DNA from: Symsagittifera roscoffensis
Taxonomy: Eukaryota; Xenacoelomorpha; Acoela; Convolutidae
DNA length: 64,000 bases
NCBI RefSeq assembly: GCF_963678635.1
Contig: NC_087062.1
Coordinates: forward strand, 46,959,758-47,023,757
Reading direction: 5' to 3'
Below are positions 38,561-49,928 of the stretch, piece after piece. Below the pieces are notes generated by a model. The model was not told where the DNA came from, searched no databases, and saw only the letters and a list, made by a program, of their open reading frames with translations. A program made the translations under genes and the position numbers. How positions within the stretch are numbered: position 1 is the first letter of the stretch; every line of letters begins with the position of its first letter.

Positions 38561-39722
38561 AGTAATTGCAACAATTTCAGGGTTAATGACAGTTATTTCA
38601 TCGCTACTCAATAGGTTTTCATCTAATCTAAGCGGAGAGTTGATCTGAGGTTGTAGTATATTCGGATTGTTAGTTTGGGAATCAATTGTATCATTTTCAA
38701 CATTTTCAATTTCAAATACTGGGAAAGAACAATTAGAGTCGCTATCCATTTTGTTTGAGTGTTTAGATGTAGGCAAATTTAACCGTCTTCCAAGGGAACA
38801 ATATATAGAGCACACTGAATGTCCCTTGGATTTATTTGATTTACGCGTTATGCAAATTGATCGTTTCCTATTGGTCGTTGTCTTCACGCATGACTTTCCG
38901 CCCTCAACCGTCGCTGGTTGTATGCATGTTATTCGTTCTCGCTTGTGATTGGATGAAAACCGTCTAGACTGTTTAGAACCAGTTTCTCGAATATTCTGAT
39001 AATTTCGTTTACCAAGGGGTTTTAATTCATTTGTAAAACCAAGGGATTTTCTGATCGAAGCGATTTTTGCCACGGTGAACAAATTATCATATTGACTTAT
39101 CGGTTTAGGGGGTTCGCTAGGATGCCTCGACAAATAATCTGCCAATCCAATCTTGGCGCCCGGTTTGTGTTCTATTACAAAGTCAAAAGGAATCAGTCTG
39201 TCCAGCCAACGTGTCAGTCTTGAAAAAAGTGTTTTGTTTTTCTTGTTATTCCCGTTAAGTAATGAAATTAAAGCCTTATGATCGGTAATGACTGTAAATG
39301 ATCTCCCTAGGATGTAATTTTTGAAATACTCGGCCCCCCATACCACTGCCAGCATCTCAAGCTCGTTAGTGGAATATTTTTTCTCGGCTGCGTTTAAGAA
39401 TCGTGATGCAAAAGAAATAGGGCGCCACCCTTCGGTACCCAATTGCTCTAAAACCGCTCCAAGGCCATTGTGACTTGCATCGCAAACAACTCTAATATCC
39501 TTATGAATATCAAAGTGTTTTAATTCAACTATGTTCGCTACCCCCATTTTAATATTTTGGAAAGCATTTTCACATTCCGCGGTCCAGTTATATTCGTTCT
39601 TCTTGCTGAGAAGTGGCCTTAATGGAGCTGACATCTCCGCTATTGCCGGTAAATATTTATGCAAGCTGTGGATTGAGCCCATAAATGACTTTAATTGCGT
39701 GACTGTTTTAGGAGCATTAGTG
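38537..39722 (-). CDS. Gypsy RNase H and linker region of Pol, shifted frame
   Basis: Distal part of the RT thumb/connection, then RNase H. Counting from the methionine at 39682: Asp68 in VVCDAS, Glu109 in NELEML and Asp134 in VITDHKAL are the expected catalytic residues. KKYSTNELEMLAVVWG and WLDRLIPFDFVIEHKPG are typical of gypsy pol. A ~190-residue linker rich in Ser, Asn and Lys follows before integrase. This segment is one frame away from both RT (upstream) and integrase (downstream), the two shifts being opposite in sign. It is therefore best read as the middle of one polyprotein with two small indels, not as an independent gene. Confidence 0.85.
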
Positions 39723-42096
39723 CGTCTATCGGCGATGTTTTTCGTTTAAGAGGCGTAACCCCCGTTTCGGTTATACGATGGCCAAGCCACTCGCATTCGC
39801 GTTTCGCAAACTCGCATTTTGGTAACTTCAAGGATATGTTTTCGTGGTTTAGTTTCCGGAGGATCTTTTCAACCAAGGAGATATGTTCTACTTCCGTTCC
39901 CTTGGTTGTAACCAAAATATCATCAATAAACGCGTTCGCTTGTGGGAATTCGTTTAAAATTGAGTCCATTACTCGCTGGAACTCTGCCGGCATTGACGTT
40001 AGCCCGTAAAACCCTGTTCGGAAGCGGTAAGTTCCTGTCGACCGTCCGCCCACCAAAGAAAAATTACAGTGCACGCTCGTTTCTTCACTAAGCGGTAGTT
40101 GCCCATACGCGTACGTTAGGTCCATCGTAGTAAAGTACACTTCCCCTTGTTTTTTCTCGGATATAAGTTGTCCTATTGTATCTACAAGTTCTTCTATATT
40201 TGGCATCTGATATTTGTTTTTATGCACTTGTTTATTAAGCTCTCGTGATTCCAATGCTAATTTTACGGACCCGTCTTTTTTCACGGTGATGACGATCGGA
40301 GAAACAAAGTATCGATCCGAACACTCTTTCAATTTTTCTATATGTCCCTGGGTTAATAGCTTATCGATTTCTTTGTCCACTTTTTCTTGGAGCGTTACCG
40401 GCACTCTCCGTCCCTTCTGCTGCACCGGTACAAGATTTTTGAAAAATTCTGCTTGAACTTTGTAGTTCCTAATTTTTCCAACTCTAGTAAAAAGTTTTGG
40501 GAATAGCTTACTGAAGTATGATTGCCATTGATCCATCTGCTCATCCTCCGGTTCATCGTGCCCCTCCTTGCATGAATTGTCCTCCGCCCCCTGGATGTTC
40601 ATGATTTCCCCCCTTGGATCTGCTTGCATCAACTGGAGTCCAAGTTTCCCCATCAAATCACGTCCCACGATGGATGGTCTGGTCCCCCCAATGACTCGGA
40701 CTTCTGCTGTCGTCTTCCAGCCGTTTGATGCTAACTCGAGTTCCATTCTGCCCAACATCTTGATCCGATTGTTACTGTAGTCTCGAAATTCGTCATCGTC
40801 AGTGTTATCCTGCTTCAAGTTGATTCCCGCTCTTCCCACTGTTCTTCTCAAATCTTCTAGTGTTAGAATGGAAATCGGCGATCCACTGTCGATCCAAATG
40901 TTCATCGGGTGCCCATTAATGAATATTTTGAGTTTAGGCCCGGCAACTTTCAACACCGTTTCCTTCTTCCGTCGAATTGCCATAACCATGTAATCGTCTG
41001 AACTTTCTGATGACCAGCTGTGGTGTTCTCGTTTAACGAAACCTACTGAATTTGCCGCAGCTTGGGGCTCCACGTCATCCGAGGGGGTATCTTCTTCGTC
41101 GAAGAGTTCATCCCCTTGGATCAGTCCAACTGGTTGTCCCCCCCTGGATTGTCGTTTTCCACGGCAAGTCCTCTCAAAGTGCCCAATCTTTTTGCAGAAG
41201 TTGCATGTGACGGCTCTTGCTGGGCATCGTTGTCGGTGTTCTGGGGTGAAGTTCGGTTGATCGCAGTTGTAACATCTGCGCTCTTGCATTCGATCGGTTG
41301 TTCGACCTCCTCCACGATTTGGGTATTGACCCCGTCCCCTTGGCATTCCTCGTCCCCTGGATCCGCGAATATTACTGACTGGTTCCGTTTTGATCTGTAG
41401 GGAACCCCCTGGCGATGGATGCGCCATTCCCGTGGAACCGGATACGGCGCCCTTGTAGCTCCTTGCGTATTTGTCTCCTCTTTCATATGACATTGCGATG
41501 CGCAATGCTTCTTCCGGGGTTTTCGTTTCCCGACACAGCTCGTTCTGTGCGTCCCTGTTCCTCATGTTGAAAATAAATATGTCTCTCACCATTTTCCGCT
41601 CCTGGGTGCCCAAATTGCATCTTGCCGCCATTCCGCTAAGTTCTGCATAGAACGATTCTAGACTCTCACCCTCCTTTTGTTTCCTCGACAACATTTGGTA
41701 CATCTCGTACGTTTCGTTCCGCTCTTTCTGAAAAAGAGTTACACAGGTATCCAAAAAACGTGGGTATCGTATTGTTTCCATATCTAAGTGTGGATGTTGA
41801 TTATGCAAGGCTCTCTGTCCCTCATGTCCCAGGCATAAATACAGATTCGATATCAGTGTACGTTCACCTTCTGCCCGTGGTTTTCCACCAATGTCACCCA
41901 GGTCTGCGATCTGTGCTTCAGTTAATGTCGATGAAAAGTAGTAGTCTGACGAGACTAGTCCATGTTTCGCCACCATTGCCCAATGAAATCGTTGTTTCCA
42001 GTGTTCCCATAAAAGTTGCGGTTCCGCCTGAGTTGGAGGCCAGAAAGCCACAATTCCAAGGGGGTTTTTCCCCCCACCATCCACTGGCTGCGCCAT
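39723..42096 (-). CDS. Gypsy Gag-protease-reverse transcriptase
   Basis: One frame of ~790 codons from the ATG at 42096. Gag occupies residues 1-~320, with two zinc knuckles: C275-x2-C278-x8-H287-x3-C291 and C298-x2-C301-x4-H306-x4-C311. An Arg/Gly-rich stretch precedes them. The aspartic protease has its active site at D403-S-G in WIDSGS, with a flap-side IVGRDLMGKLGL around 476-487. RT spans ~545-780 with Asp659 in TMDLTYAYGQ and the FIDD box (723-726) replacing the usual YxDD. Gag and pol are fused without the frameshift common at this junction. The frame also extends 20 codons upstream to an ATG inside the LTR (42156), so the start is uncertain. The ORF ends at 39691, out of frame, after a one-base break near 39735. 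Confidence 0.9.
42077..42095 (-). promoter_or_regulatory. Primer binding site, tRNA-Ser-like
   Basis: Immediately inside the 5' LTR, in element orientation, the sequence begins TGGCGCAGCC. A PBS always starts TGG (complement of the tRNA CCA end), and TGGCGCAGCC is what a serine tRNA ending GGCTGCGCCA would prime; matching becomes partial after ten bases. The PBS overlaps the presumed gag start codon, whose A is the last LTR base. tRNA identity is from memory of animal tRNA-Ser sequences. Confidence 0.6.
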
Positions 42097-42324
42097 AACA
42101 AGGGTTTGTAAAAAGATGGCTGTTAAATACTCAATTGACTGTATTCTAGTTCGCATAAATAAGAGAGTGAACTAGAGGTCAACACATAACAGCTAGACAG
42201 CTTTTAGTTGATTGACAGGCAGGTACCAAACTCACACTTAATTAAAGTATGAGAAATAAGAATAGCAACTAAGATGATTGACAACTAGGATGATTGACAA
42301 CTGAACATATTGTAGCCCCTGACA
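42096..42324 (-). repeat. 5' LTR of the gypsy element
   Basis: 229 bp, no difference seen from the 3' LTR. In element orientation it should hold the promoter; AT-rich TATA-like stretches are present (CTCTTATTTATG around 42158-42170 on the complementary strand), but none is decisive. An ATG in frame with gag lies inside it at 42156. Confidence 0.9.
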
Positions 42325-43583
42325 AACTGAAAGAATTTGAGCAGTTATATTTGGAGGCCGAATTCGCAACTCATTGTAGAACCCTGACAGCTTCTGAAGT
42401 TTCTAAAAAAAAACCGTAAAAAACGTCACAACTCGATAACTAAAAAGATTTCAGCAGCCATATTCAGAGGCAAGATTTGCCACCCCTGAGAGTATCTTCA
42501 CAATATCCAACAGGAGGATTGAGATCTTCAAAGTTTTGGAACTTATTTAAAAAAATTTCCGAAAATTTTCGAAAAAAATGTAAGAAAGACAGTCATATCT
42601 CGAAAACTACAAGGATTTGAGCAGTCTGATATGGGAGCAAAACTCGCAACTCCTGGGAGTACCCTGACAGAGCCTCACTATAAAGATGGGAACTTGAAAA
42701 TTTGTCATAACTAAGTTCTTTGAGTAATTAAAAAAAGACATAACAAGAATTAAGAGCAGCCGAATCCGAACGGAAGATTTGCAATTTGGAACACCTGAGA
42801 GTATCCTCACAGTAGCCAACTACAACGTTGGAAATTTCCATTCTTTTGAATGTTTTGATATCTAAGTTTTCTGAAAAAGTAAATAAAAATCCTAAAAAAC
42901 ATCAATCTTAAAAACTACAAGGATTTGAGCAGCAAAATTCAGAGGCAAGATTCACAACCCCTGAGAGTTCCCTCACATTTTCCAACAAGAGAATTGAGAT
43001 CTTCAAATTTTGGAACTTTTTAACATCTAAGTTTTTTTTGAAAATTTCTGAAAAAATCATAAGAACGTCATATCTCAAAAACTTCAAGAATTTGAGCAGT
43101 CTTATTTGGAGGCGAAAACCGCAACTCTTGAGAGTACCCTCAGAATTTCTAACAAGAGCATTGAGATCTTCAAAGTTTTGGAACTTTTTAAAATCTAAGT
43201 TTTCTGAAAATTTTCGAAAAAATCATAAAAAGACAGACATATCTCGAAAACTACAAGGATTTGAGAAGTAGGATTGGGAGGCAAAACTCGCAACTCCTGG
43301 GAGTACCCTGACAGAGCCTCACTATAGAGATGGGAACTTGAAAGTTTGTGAAATTTTTTGTATCTAAGTTCTTTGAGCAATTAAAAAAAGACGTAACAAG
43401 AATCATGAGCAGCCGAATTCGAACGCAATATTTGCAATTTGGAACACCTGAGAGTACCCTCACAGTAACCACCAAGGTTGGAAAATTCCATTCTTTTGAA
43501 TGTTTTGATATCAAAGTTTTCTGAAAAAGTAAAGAAAAATCCTAAAAACCGTCAATCTCAAAAACTACAAGGATTTGAGCAGC

Positions 43584-43889
43584 GATGTGACACGTTTTCT
43601 AGAGGAGCGCAAACACACGGCATACACGTGCTACAGTCAGTCCGCGCTTTCAGCTCGACATACCCAGGAAGAAGCTTTTAGAGCATAACTTTTGGTTTAG
43701 GGCGCTCTCCTTGGCCAACCGCCTTTCTCTGCGCATACAGTTCTTCAAGCCGGTTGGACTCAAGTCTCTGCAGCTTAAGTACTTCTGGTCCCATTTCCAG
43801 TCCGACTACCTATGGATGGACTCAACTACCTGGACACATTAGGAGGAAACTCCTTTACGTTTTATAACGTATAAAATCTTAATAATAAT
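43584..43889. repeat. GC-richer insert, copy 3
   Basis: First copy of the ~954-bp higher-order repeat. It lacks three bases in the TTTTCTAGAGGAGCGC stretch compared with the others, and reads CTCTGCAGC instead of CTCGGCTGC. Confidence 0.8.
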
Positions 43890-44536
43890 ATTCAGAGGCA
43901 AGATTCACAACCCCTAAGAGTTCCCTCACAATTTCCAACAAGAGAATTGAGATCTTCAAAGTTTTGGAACTTTTTAACATCTAAGTTTTTTTGAAAATTT
44001 CTGAAAAAATCATAAGAACGTCATATCTCAAAAACTTCAAGAATTTGAGCAGTCTTATTTGGAGGCGAAAACCGCAACTCTTGAGAGTACCTTCAGAATT
44101 TCTAACAAGAGCATTGAGATCTTCAAAGTTTTGGAACTTTTTAAAATCTAAGTTTTCTGAAAATTTTCGAAAAAATCATAAAAAGACAGACATATCTCGA
44201 AAACTACAAGGATTTGAGAAGTAGGATTGGGAGGCAAAACTCGCAACTCCTGGGAGTACCCTGACAGAGCCTCACTATAGAGATGGGAACTTGAAAGTTT
44301 GTGAAATTTTTTGTATCTAAGTTCTTTGAGCAATTAAAAAAAGACGTAACAAGAATCATGAGCAGCCAAATTCGAACGCAAGGTTTGCAATTTGGAACAC
44401 CTGAGAGTACCCTCACAGTAACCACTAAGGTTGGAAAATTCCATTCTTTTGAATGTTTTGATATCAAAGTTTTCTGAAAAAGTAAAGAAAAATCCTAAAA
44501 ACCGTCAATCTCAAAAACTACAAGGATTTGAGCAGC

Positions 44537-44844
44537 GATGTGACACGTTTTCTACAGAGGAGCGCAAACACACGGCATACACGTGCTACAGTCAGTCCGC
44601 GCTTTCAGCTCGACATACCCAGGAAGAAGCTTTTAGAGCATAACTTTTGGTTTAGGGCGCTCTCCTTGGCCAACCGCCTTTCTCTGCGCATACAGTTCTT
44701 CAAGCCGGTTGGACTCAAGTCTCTGCTGCTTAAGTACTTCTGGTCCCATTTCCAGTCCGACTACCTATGGATGGACTCAACTACCTGGACACATTAGGAG
44801 GAAACTCCTTTACGTTTTATAACGTATAAAATCTTAATAATAAT
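44537..44844. repeat. GC-richer insert, copy 4
   Basis: 953 bp after copy 3 and nearly identical to copy 5. It carries CTCTGCTGC in the middle and the TTTTAGAGC form that puts a stop into the shared minus-strand frame. Confidence 0.8.
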
Positions 44845-45491
44845 ATTCAGAGGCAAGATTCACAACCCCTAAGAGTTCCCTCACAATTTCCAACAAGAGA
44901 ATTGAGATCTTCAAAGTTTTGGAACTTTTTAACATCTAAGTTTTTTTGAAAATTTCTGAAAAAATCATATGAACGTCATATCTCAAAAACTTCAAGAATT
45001 TGAGCAGTCTTATTTGGAGGCGAAAACCGCAACTCTTGAGAGTACCTTCAGAATTTCTAACAAGAGCATTGAGATCTTCAAAGTTTTGGAACTTTTTAAA
45101 ATCTAAGTTTTCTGAAAATTTTCGAAAAAATCATAAAAAGACAGACATATCTCGAAAACTACAAGGATTTGAGAAGTAGGATTGGGAGGCAAAACTCGCA
45201 ACTCCTGGGAGTACCCTGACAGAGCCTCACTATAGAGATGGGAACTTGAAAGTTTGTGAAATTTTTTGTATCTAAGTTCTTTGAGCAATTAAAAAAAGAC
45301 GTAACAAGAATCATGAGCAGCCAAATTCGAACGCAAGGTTTGCAATTTGGAACACCTGAGAGTACCCTCACAGTAACCACTAAGGTTGGAAAATTCCATT
45401 CTTTTGAATGTTTTGATATCAAAGTTTTCTGAAAAAGTAAAGAAAAATCCTAAAAACCGTCAATCTCAAAAACTACAAGGATTTGAGCAGC

Positions 45492-45799
45492 GATGTGACA
45501 CGTTTTCTACAGAGGAGCGCAAACACACGGCATACACGTGCTACAGTCAGTCCGCGCTTTCAGCTCGACATACCCAGGAAGAAGCTTTTAGAGCATAACT
45601 TTTGGTTTAGGGCGCTCTCCTTGGCCAACCGCCTTTCTCTGCGCATACAGTTCTTCAAGCCGGTTGGACTCAAGTCTCTGCTGCTTAAGTACTTCTGGTC
45701 CCATTTCCAGTCCGACTACCTATGGATGGACTCAACTACCTGGACACATTATGAGGAAACTCCTTTACGTTTTATAACGTATAAAATCTTAATAATAAT
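45492..45799. repeat. GC-richer insert, copy 5
   Basis: 955 bp after copy 4. ACACATTATGAGG replaces ACACATTAGGAGG near the end, which removes a plus-strand stop and lengthens a chance ORF. Confidence 0.8.
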
Positions 45800-46444
45800 A
45801 TTCAGAGGCAAGATTCACAACCCCTAAGAGTTCCCTCACAATTTCCAACAAGAGAATTGAGATCTTCAAAGTTTTGGAACTTTTTAACATCTAAGTTTTT
45901 TTGAAAATTTCTGAAGAAATCATAAGAACGTCATATCTCAAAAACTTCAAGAATTTGAGCAGTCTTATTTGGAGGCGAAAACCGCAACTCTTGAGAGTAC
46001 CCTCAGAATTTCTAACAAGAGCATTGAAATCTTCAAAGTTTTGGAACTTTAAAATCTAAGTTTTCTGAAAATTTTCGAAAAAATCATAAAAAGACAGACA
46101 TATCTCGAAAACTACAAGGATTTGAGAAGTAGGATTGTGAGGCAAAACTCGCAACTCCTGGGAGTACCCTGACAGAGCCTCACTATAGAGATGGGAACTT
46201 GAAAGTTTGTGAAATTTTTTGTATCTAAGTTCTTTGAGCAATTAAAAAAAGACGTAACAAGAATCATGAGCAGCCAAATTCGAACGCAAGGTTTGCAATT
46301 TGGAACACCTGAGAGTACCCTCACAGTAACCACTAAGGTTGGAAAATTCCATTCTTTTGAATGTTTTGATATCAAAGTTTTCTGAAAAAGTAAAGAAAAA
46401 TCCTAAAAACCGTCAATCTCAAAAACTACAAGGATTTGAGCAGC

Positions 46445-46751
46445 GATGTGACACGTTTTCTACAGAGGAGCGCAAACACACGGCATACACGTGCTACAGT
46501 CAGTCCGCGCTTTCAGCTCGACATACCCAGGAAGAAGCTTTTCGAGCATAACTTTTGGTTTAGGGCGCCCTCCTTGGCCAACCGCCTTTCTCTGCGCATA
46601 CAGTTCTTCAAGCCGGTTGGACTCAAGTCTCGGCTGCTTAAGTACTTCTGGTCCCATTTCCAGTCCGACTACCTATGGATGGACTCAACTACCTGGACAC
46701 ATTAGAGGAAACTCCTTTACGTTTTAAAACGTATAAAATCTTAATAAAAAT
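46445..46751. repeat. GC-richer insert, copy 6, minus-strand frame open
   Basis: 953 bp after copy 5. Here TTTTCGAGC replaces TTTTAGAGC, so the shared minus-strand frame (46657-46460) is open for 65 codons and ends in a Cys-rich segment (DCSTCMPCVC). After this copy the higher-order register is disturbed: the next insert is 1268 bp away. Confidence 0.8.
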
Positions 46752-47712
46752 ATTCAGAGGCAAGATTCACAACCCCTAAGAGTTCCCTCACAATTTCCAA
46801 CAAGAGAATTGAGATCTTCAAAGTTTTGAATTTTTGAACATCTAAGTTTATTTGAAAATTTCTGAAAAATCATTTATACGTCATATCTCAAAAACTTCAA
46901 GTATTTGAGCAGTCATATTTGGAGGCGAAAACCGCAACTCCTGAGAGTTTGCTCAAAATTTCCAACAAGAGAATTGAGATCTTCACAATTTTGGATTTTT
47001 TAAAATCTAAGCTTATGTGAAAATAATTTAAAACTGGCATATCTCGAAAACTGAAAGAATTTGAGCAGTCATATTTGGAGGCCGAATTCGCAACTCATAG
47101 TAGAACCCTGACAGAGCCTCATAACAGAGGTGAGAATTTCAAATTTTGTAAGACATTCTATATCTAAGTTTTCTGGAAAATCGTAAAAAACGTCATAACT
47201 CGAGAACTAAAAAGATTTCAGCAGCCATATTCAGAGGCAAGATCGCCACCCCTGAGAGTATCTTTACACCTTCCAACAAGAGGAGTGAGATCTTCAGAGT
47301 TATAGAACTTTTTAAATCTAAGTTAATGTGAAACTTTTTTTACTAAAAAATTATAAAAAAAATGGCATAGCTCGAAAAATAAATCAAATTTGAGCAGTCA
47401 TATTTGGAGGCCGAATTCGCAACTCCTGGGAGTACCCAGACAGAGCCTCACTATAGAGATGGGAACTTGAAAGTTTGTGAAATTTTTTGTATCTAAGTTC
47501 TTTGAGCAATTAAAAAAAGACGTAACAAGAATCATGAGCAGCCAAATTCGAACGCAAGGTTTGCAATTTGGAACACCTGAGAGTACCCTCACAGTAACCA
47601 CTAAGGTTGGAAAATTCCATTCTTTTGAATGTTTTGATATCAAAGTTTTCTGAAAAAGTAAACAAAAATCCTAAAAACCGTCAATCTCAAAAACTACAAG
47701 GATTTGAGCAGC

Positions 47713-48019
47713 GATGTGACACGTTTTCTACAGATGAGCGCAAACACACGGCATACACGTGCTACAGTCAGTCCTCGCTTTCAGCTCGACATACCCAGGA
47801 AGAAGCTTTTAGAGCATAACTTTTGGTTTAGGGCGCCCTCCTTGGCCAACCGCCGTTCTCTGCGCATACAGTTCTTCAAGCCGGTTGGACTCAAGTCTCG
47901 GCTGCTTAAGTACTTCTGGTCCCATTTCCAGTCCGACTACCTATGGATGGACTCAACTACCTGGACACATTAGAGGAAACTCCTTTACGTTTTAAAACGT
48001 ATAAAATCTTAATAAAAAT
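47713..48019. repeat. GC-richer insert, copy 7
   Basis: The first copy after the disturbed spacing. It shares GTCCTCGC (instead of GTCCGCGC) with copy 8, and has a private CGCCGTTCTC. Confidence 0.8.
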
Positions 48020-48666
48020 ATTCAGAGGCAAGATTCACAACCCCTAAGAGTTCCCTCACAATTTCCAACAAGAGAATTGAGATCTTCAAAGTTTTGGAAC
48101 TTTTTAACATCTAAGTTTTTTTGAAAATTTCTGAAGAAATCATAAGAACGTCATATCTCAAAAACTTCAAGAATTTGAGCAGTCTTATTTGGAGGCGAAA
48201 ACCGCAACTCGTGAGAGTACCCTCAGAATTTCTAACAAGAGCATTGAAATCTTCAAAGTTTTGGAACTTTTCAAAATCTAAGTTTTCTGAAAATTTTCGA
48301 AAAAATCATAAAAAGACAGACATATCTCGAAAACTACAAGGATTTGAGAAGTAGGATTGGGAGGCAAAACTCGCAACTCCTGGGAGTACCCTAACAGAGC
48401 CTCACTATAGAGATGGGAACTTGAAAGTTTGTGAAATTTTTTGTATCTAAGTTCTTTGAGCAATTAAAAAAAGACGTAACAAGAATCATGAGCAGCCAAA
48501 TTCGAACGCAAGGTTTGCAATTTGGAACACCTGAGAGTACCCTCACAGTAACCACTAAGGTTGGAAAATTCCATTCTTTAGAATGTTTTGATATCAAAGT
48601 TTTCTGAAAAAGTAAACAAAAATCCTAAAAACCGTCAATCTCAAAAACTACAAGGATTTGAGCAGC

Positions 48667-48972
48667 GATGTGACACGTTTTCTACAGATGAGCGCAAACA
48701 CACGGCATACACGTGCTACAGTCAGTCCTCGCTTTCAGCTCGACATACCCAGGAAGAAGCTTTTAGAGCATAACTTTTGGTTTAGGGCGCCCTCCTTGGC
48801 CAACCGCCTTTCTCTGCGCATACAGTTCTTCAAGCCGGTTGGACTCAAGTCTCGGCTGCTTAAGTACTTCTGGTCCCATTTCCAGTCCGACTACCTATGG
48901 ATGGACTCAACTACCTGGACACATTAGAGGAAACTCCTTTACGTTTTATAACGTATAAAATCTTAATAATAA
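48667..48972. repeat. GC-richer insert, copy 8
   Basis: 954 bp after copy 7, sharing its GTCCTCGC variant, so the two are recent duplicates of one unit. Confidence 0.8.
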
Positions 48973-49620
48973 TATTCAGAGGCAAGATTCACAACCCCTA
49001 AGAGTTCCCTCACAATTTCCAACAAGAGAATTGAGATCTTCAAAGTTTTGGAACTTTTTAACATCTAAGTTTTTTTGAAAATTTCTGAAGAAATCATAAG
49101 AACGTCATATCTCAAAAACTTCAAGAATTTGAGCAGTCTTATTTGGAGGCGAAAACCGCAACTCTTGAGAGTACCCTCAGAATTTCTAACAAGAGCATTG
49201 AAATCTTCAAAGTTTTGGAACTTTTTAAAATCTAAGTTTTCTGAAAATTTTCGAAAAAATCATAAAAAGACAGACATATCTCGAAAACTACAAGGATTTG
49301 AGAAGTAGGATTGGCAGGCAAAACTCGCAACTCCTGGGAGTACCCTAACAGAGCCTCACTATAGAGATGGGAACTTGAAAGTTTGTGAAATTTTTGGTAT
49401 CTAAGTTCTTTGAGCAATTAAAAAAAGACGTAACAAGAATCATGAGCAGCCGAATTCGAACGCAAGATTTGAAATTTGGAACACCTGAGAGTACCCTCAC
49501 AGTAACCACTAAGGTTGGAAAATTCCATTCTTTTGAATGTTTTGATATCAAAGTTTTCTGAAAAAGTAAAGAAAAATCCTAAAAACCGTCAATCTCAAAA
49601 ACTACAAGGATTTGAGCAGC

Positions 49621-49928
49621 GATGTGACACGTTTTCTACAGATGAGCGCAAACACACGGCATACACGTGCTACAGTCAGTCCGCGCTTTCAGCTCGACAT
49701 ACCCAGGAAGAAGCTTTTCGAGCATAACTTTTGGTTTAGGGCGCCCTCCTTGGCCAACCGCCTTTCTCTGCGCATACAGTTCTTCAAGCCGGTTGGACTC
49801 AAGTCTCGGCTGCTTAAGTACTTCTGGTCCCATTTCCAGTCCGACTACCTATGGATGGACTCAACTACCTGGACACATTAGGAGGAAACTCCTTTACGTT
49901 TTATAACGTATAAAATCTTAATAATAAT
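49621..49928. repeat. GC-richer insert, copy 9, minus-strand frame open
   Basis: 954 bp after copy 8 and last of the series. Like copy 6 it has TTTTCGAGC, so the minus-strand frame (49833-49636) is open. Beyond it the satellite returns to monomers without the insert. Confidence 0.8.

Larger units (their letters stand above)
36120..42324 (-). mobile_element. Ty3/gypsy LTR retrotransposon, recent insertion
   Basis: 6.2-kb element in minus orientation: 5' LTR on the right (42096-42324), 3' LTR on the left (36120-36348). Order of domains, Gag with zinc knuckles, aspartic protease, RT, RNase H, integrase, is that of the Ty3/gypsy (Metaviridae) group. The two LTRs look identical by direct comparison, so the insertion is young. 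It splits a diverged satellite monomer (CTCGAAAAC / AACTGAAAG), giving a 3-5-bp target duplication whose exact length is ambiguous because repeat bases resemble LTR ends. No envelope gene is visible. Two single-base frame breaks interrupt the pol frame. Confidence 0.95.

Noticed and set aside
39691-39740. Programmed ribosomal frameshift between RT and RNase H
   Set aside because: No canonical slippery heptamer in the right frame, wrong place for the family, and balanced by an opposite shift downstream; single-base indels are simpler.
44528-49881. Plus-strand 89-codon ORFs in the GC-richer inserts
   Set aside because: They start in satellite sequence, run through the insert, and vary with insert indels; no domain.
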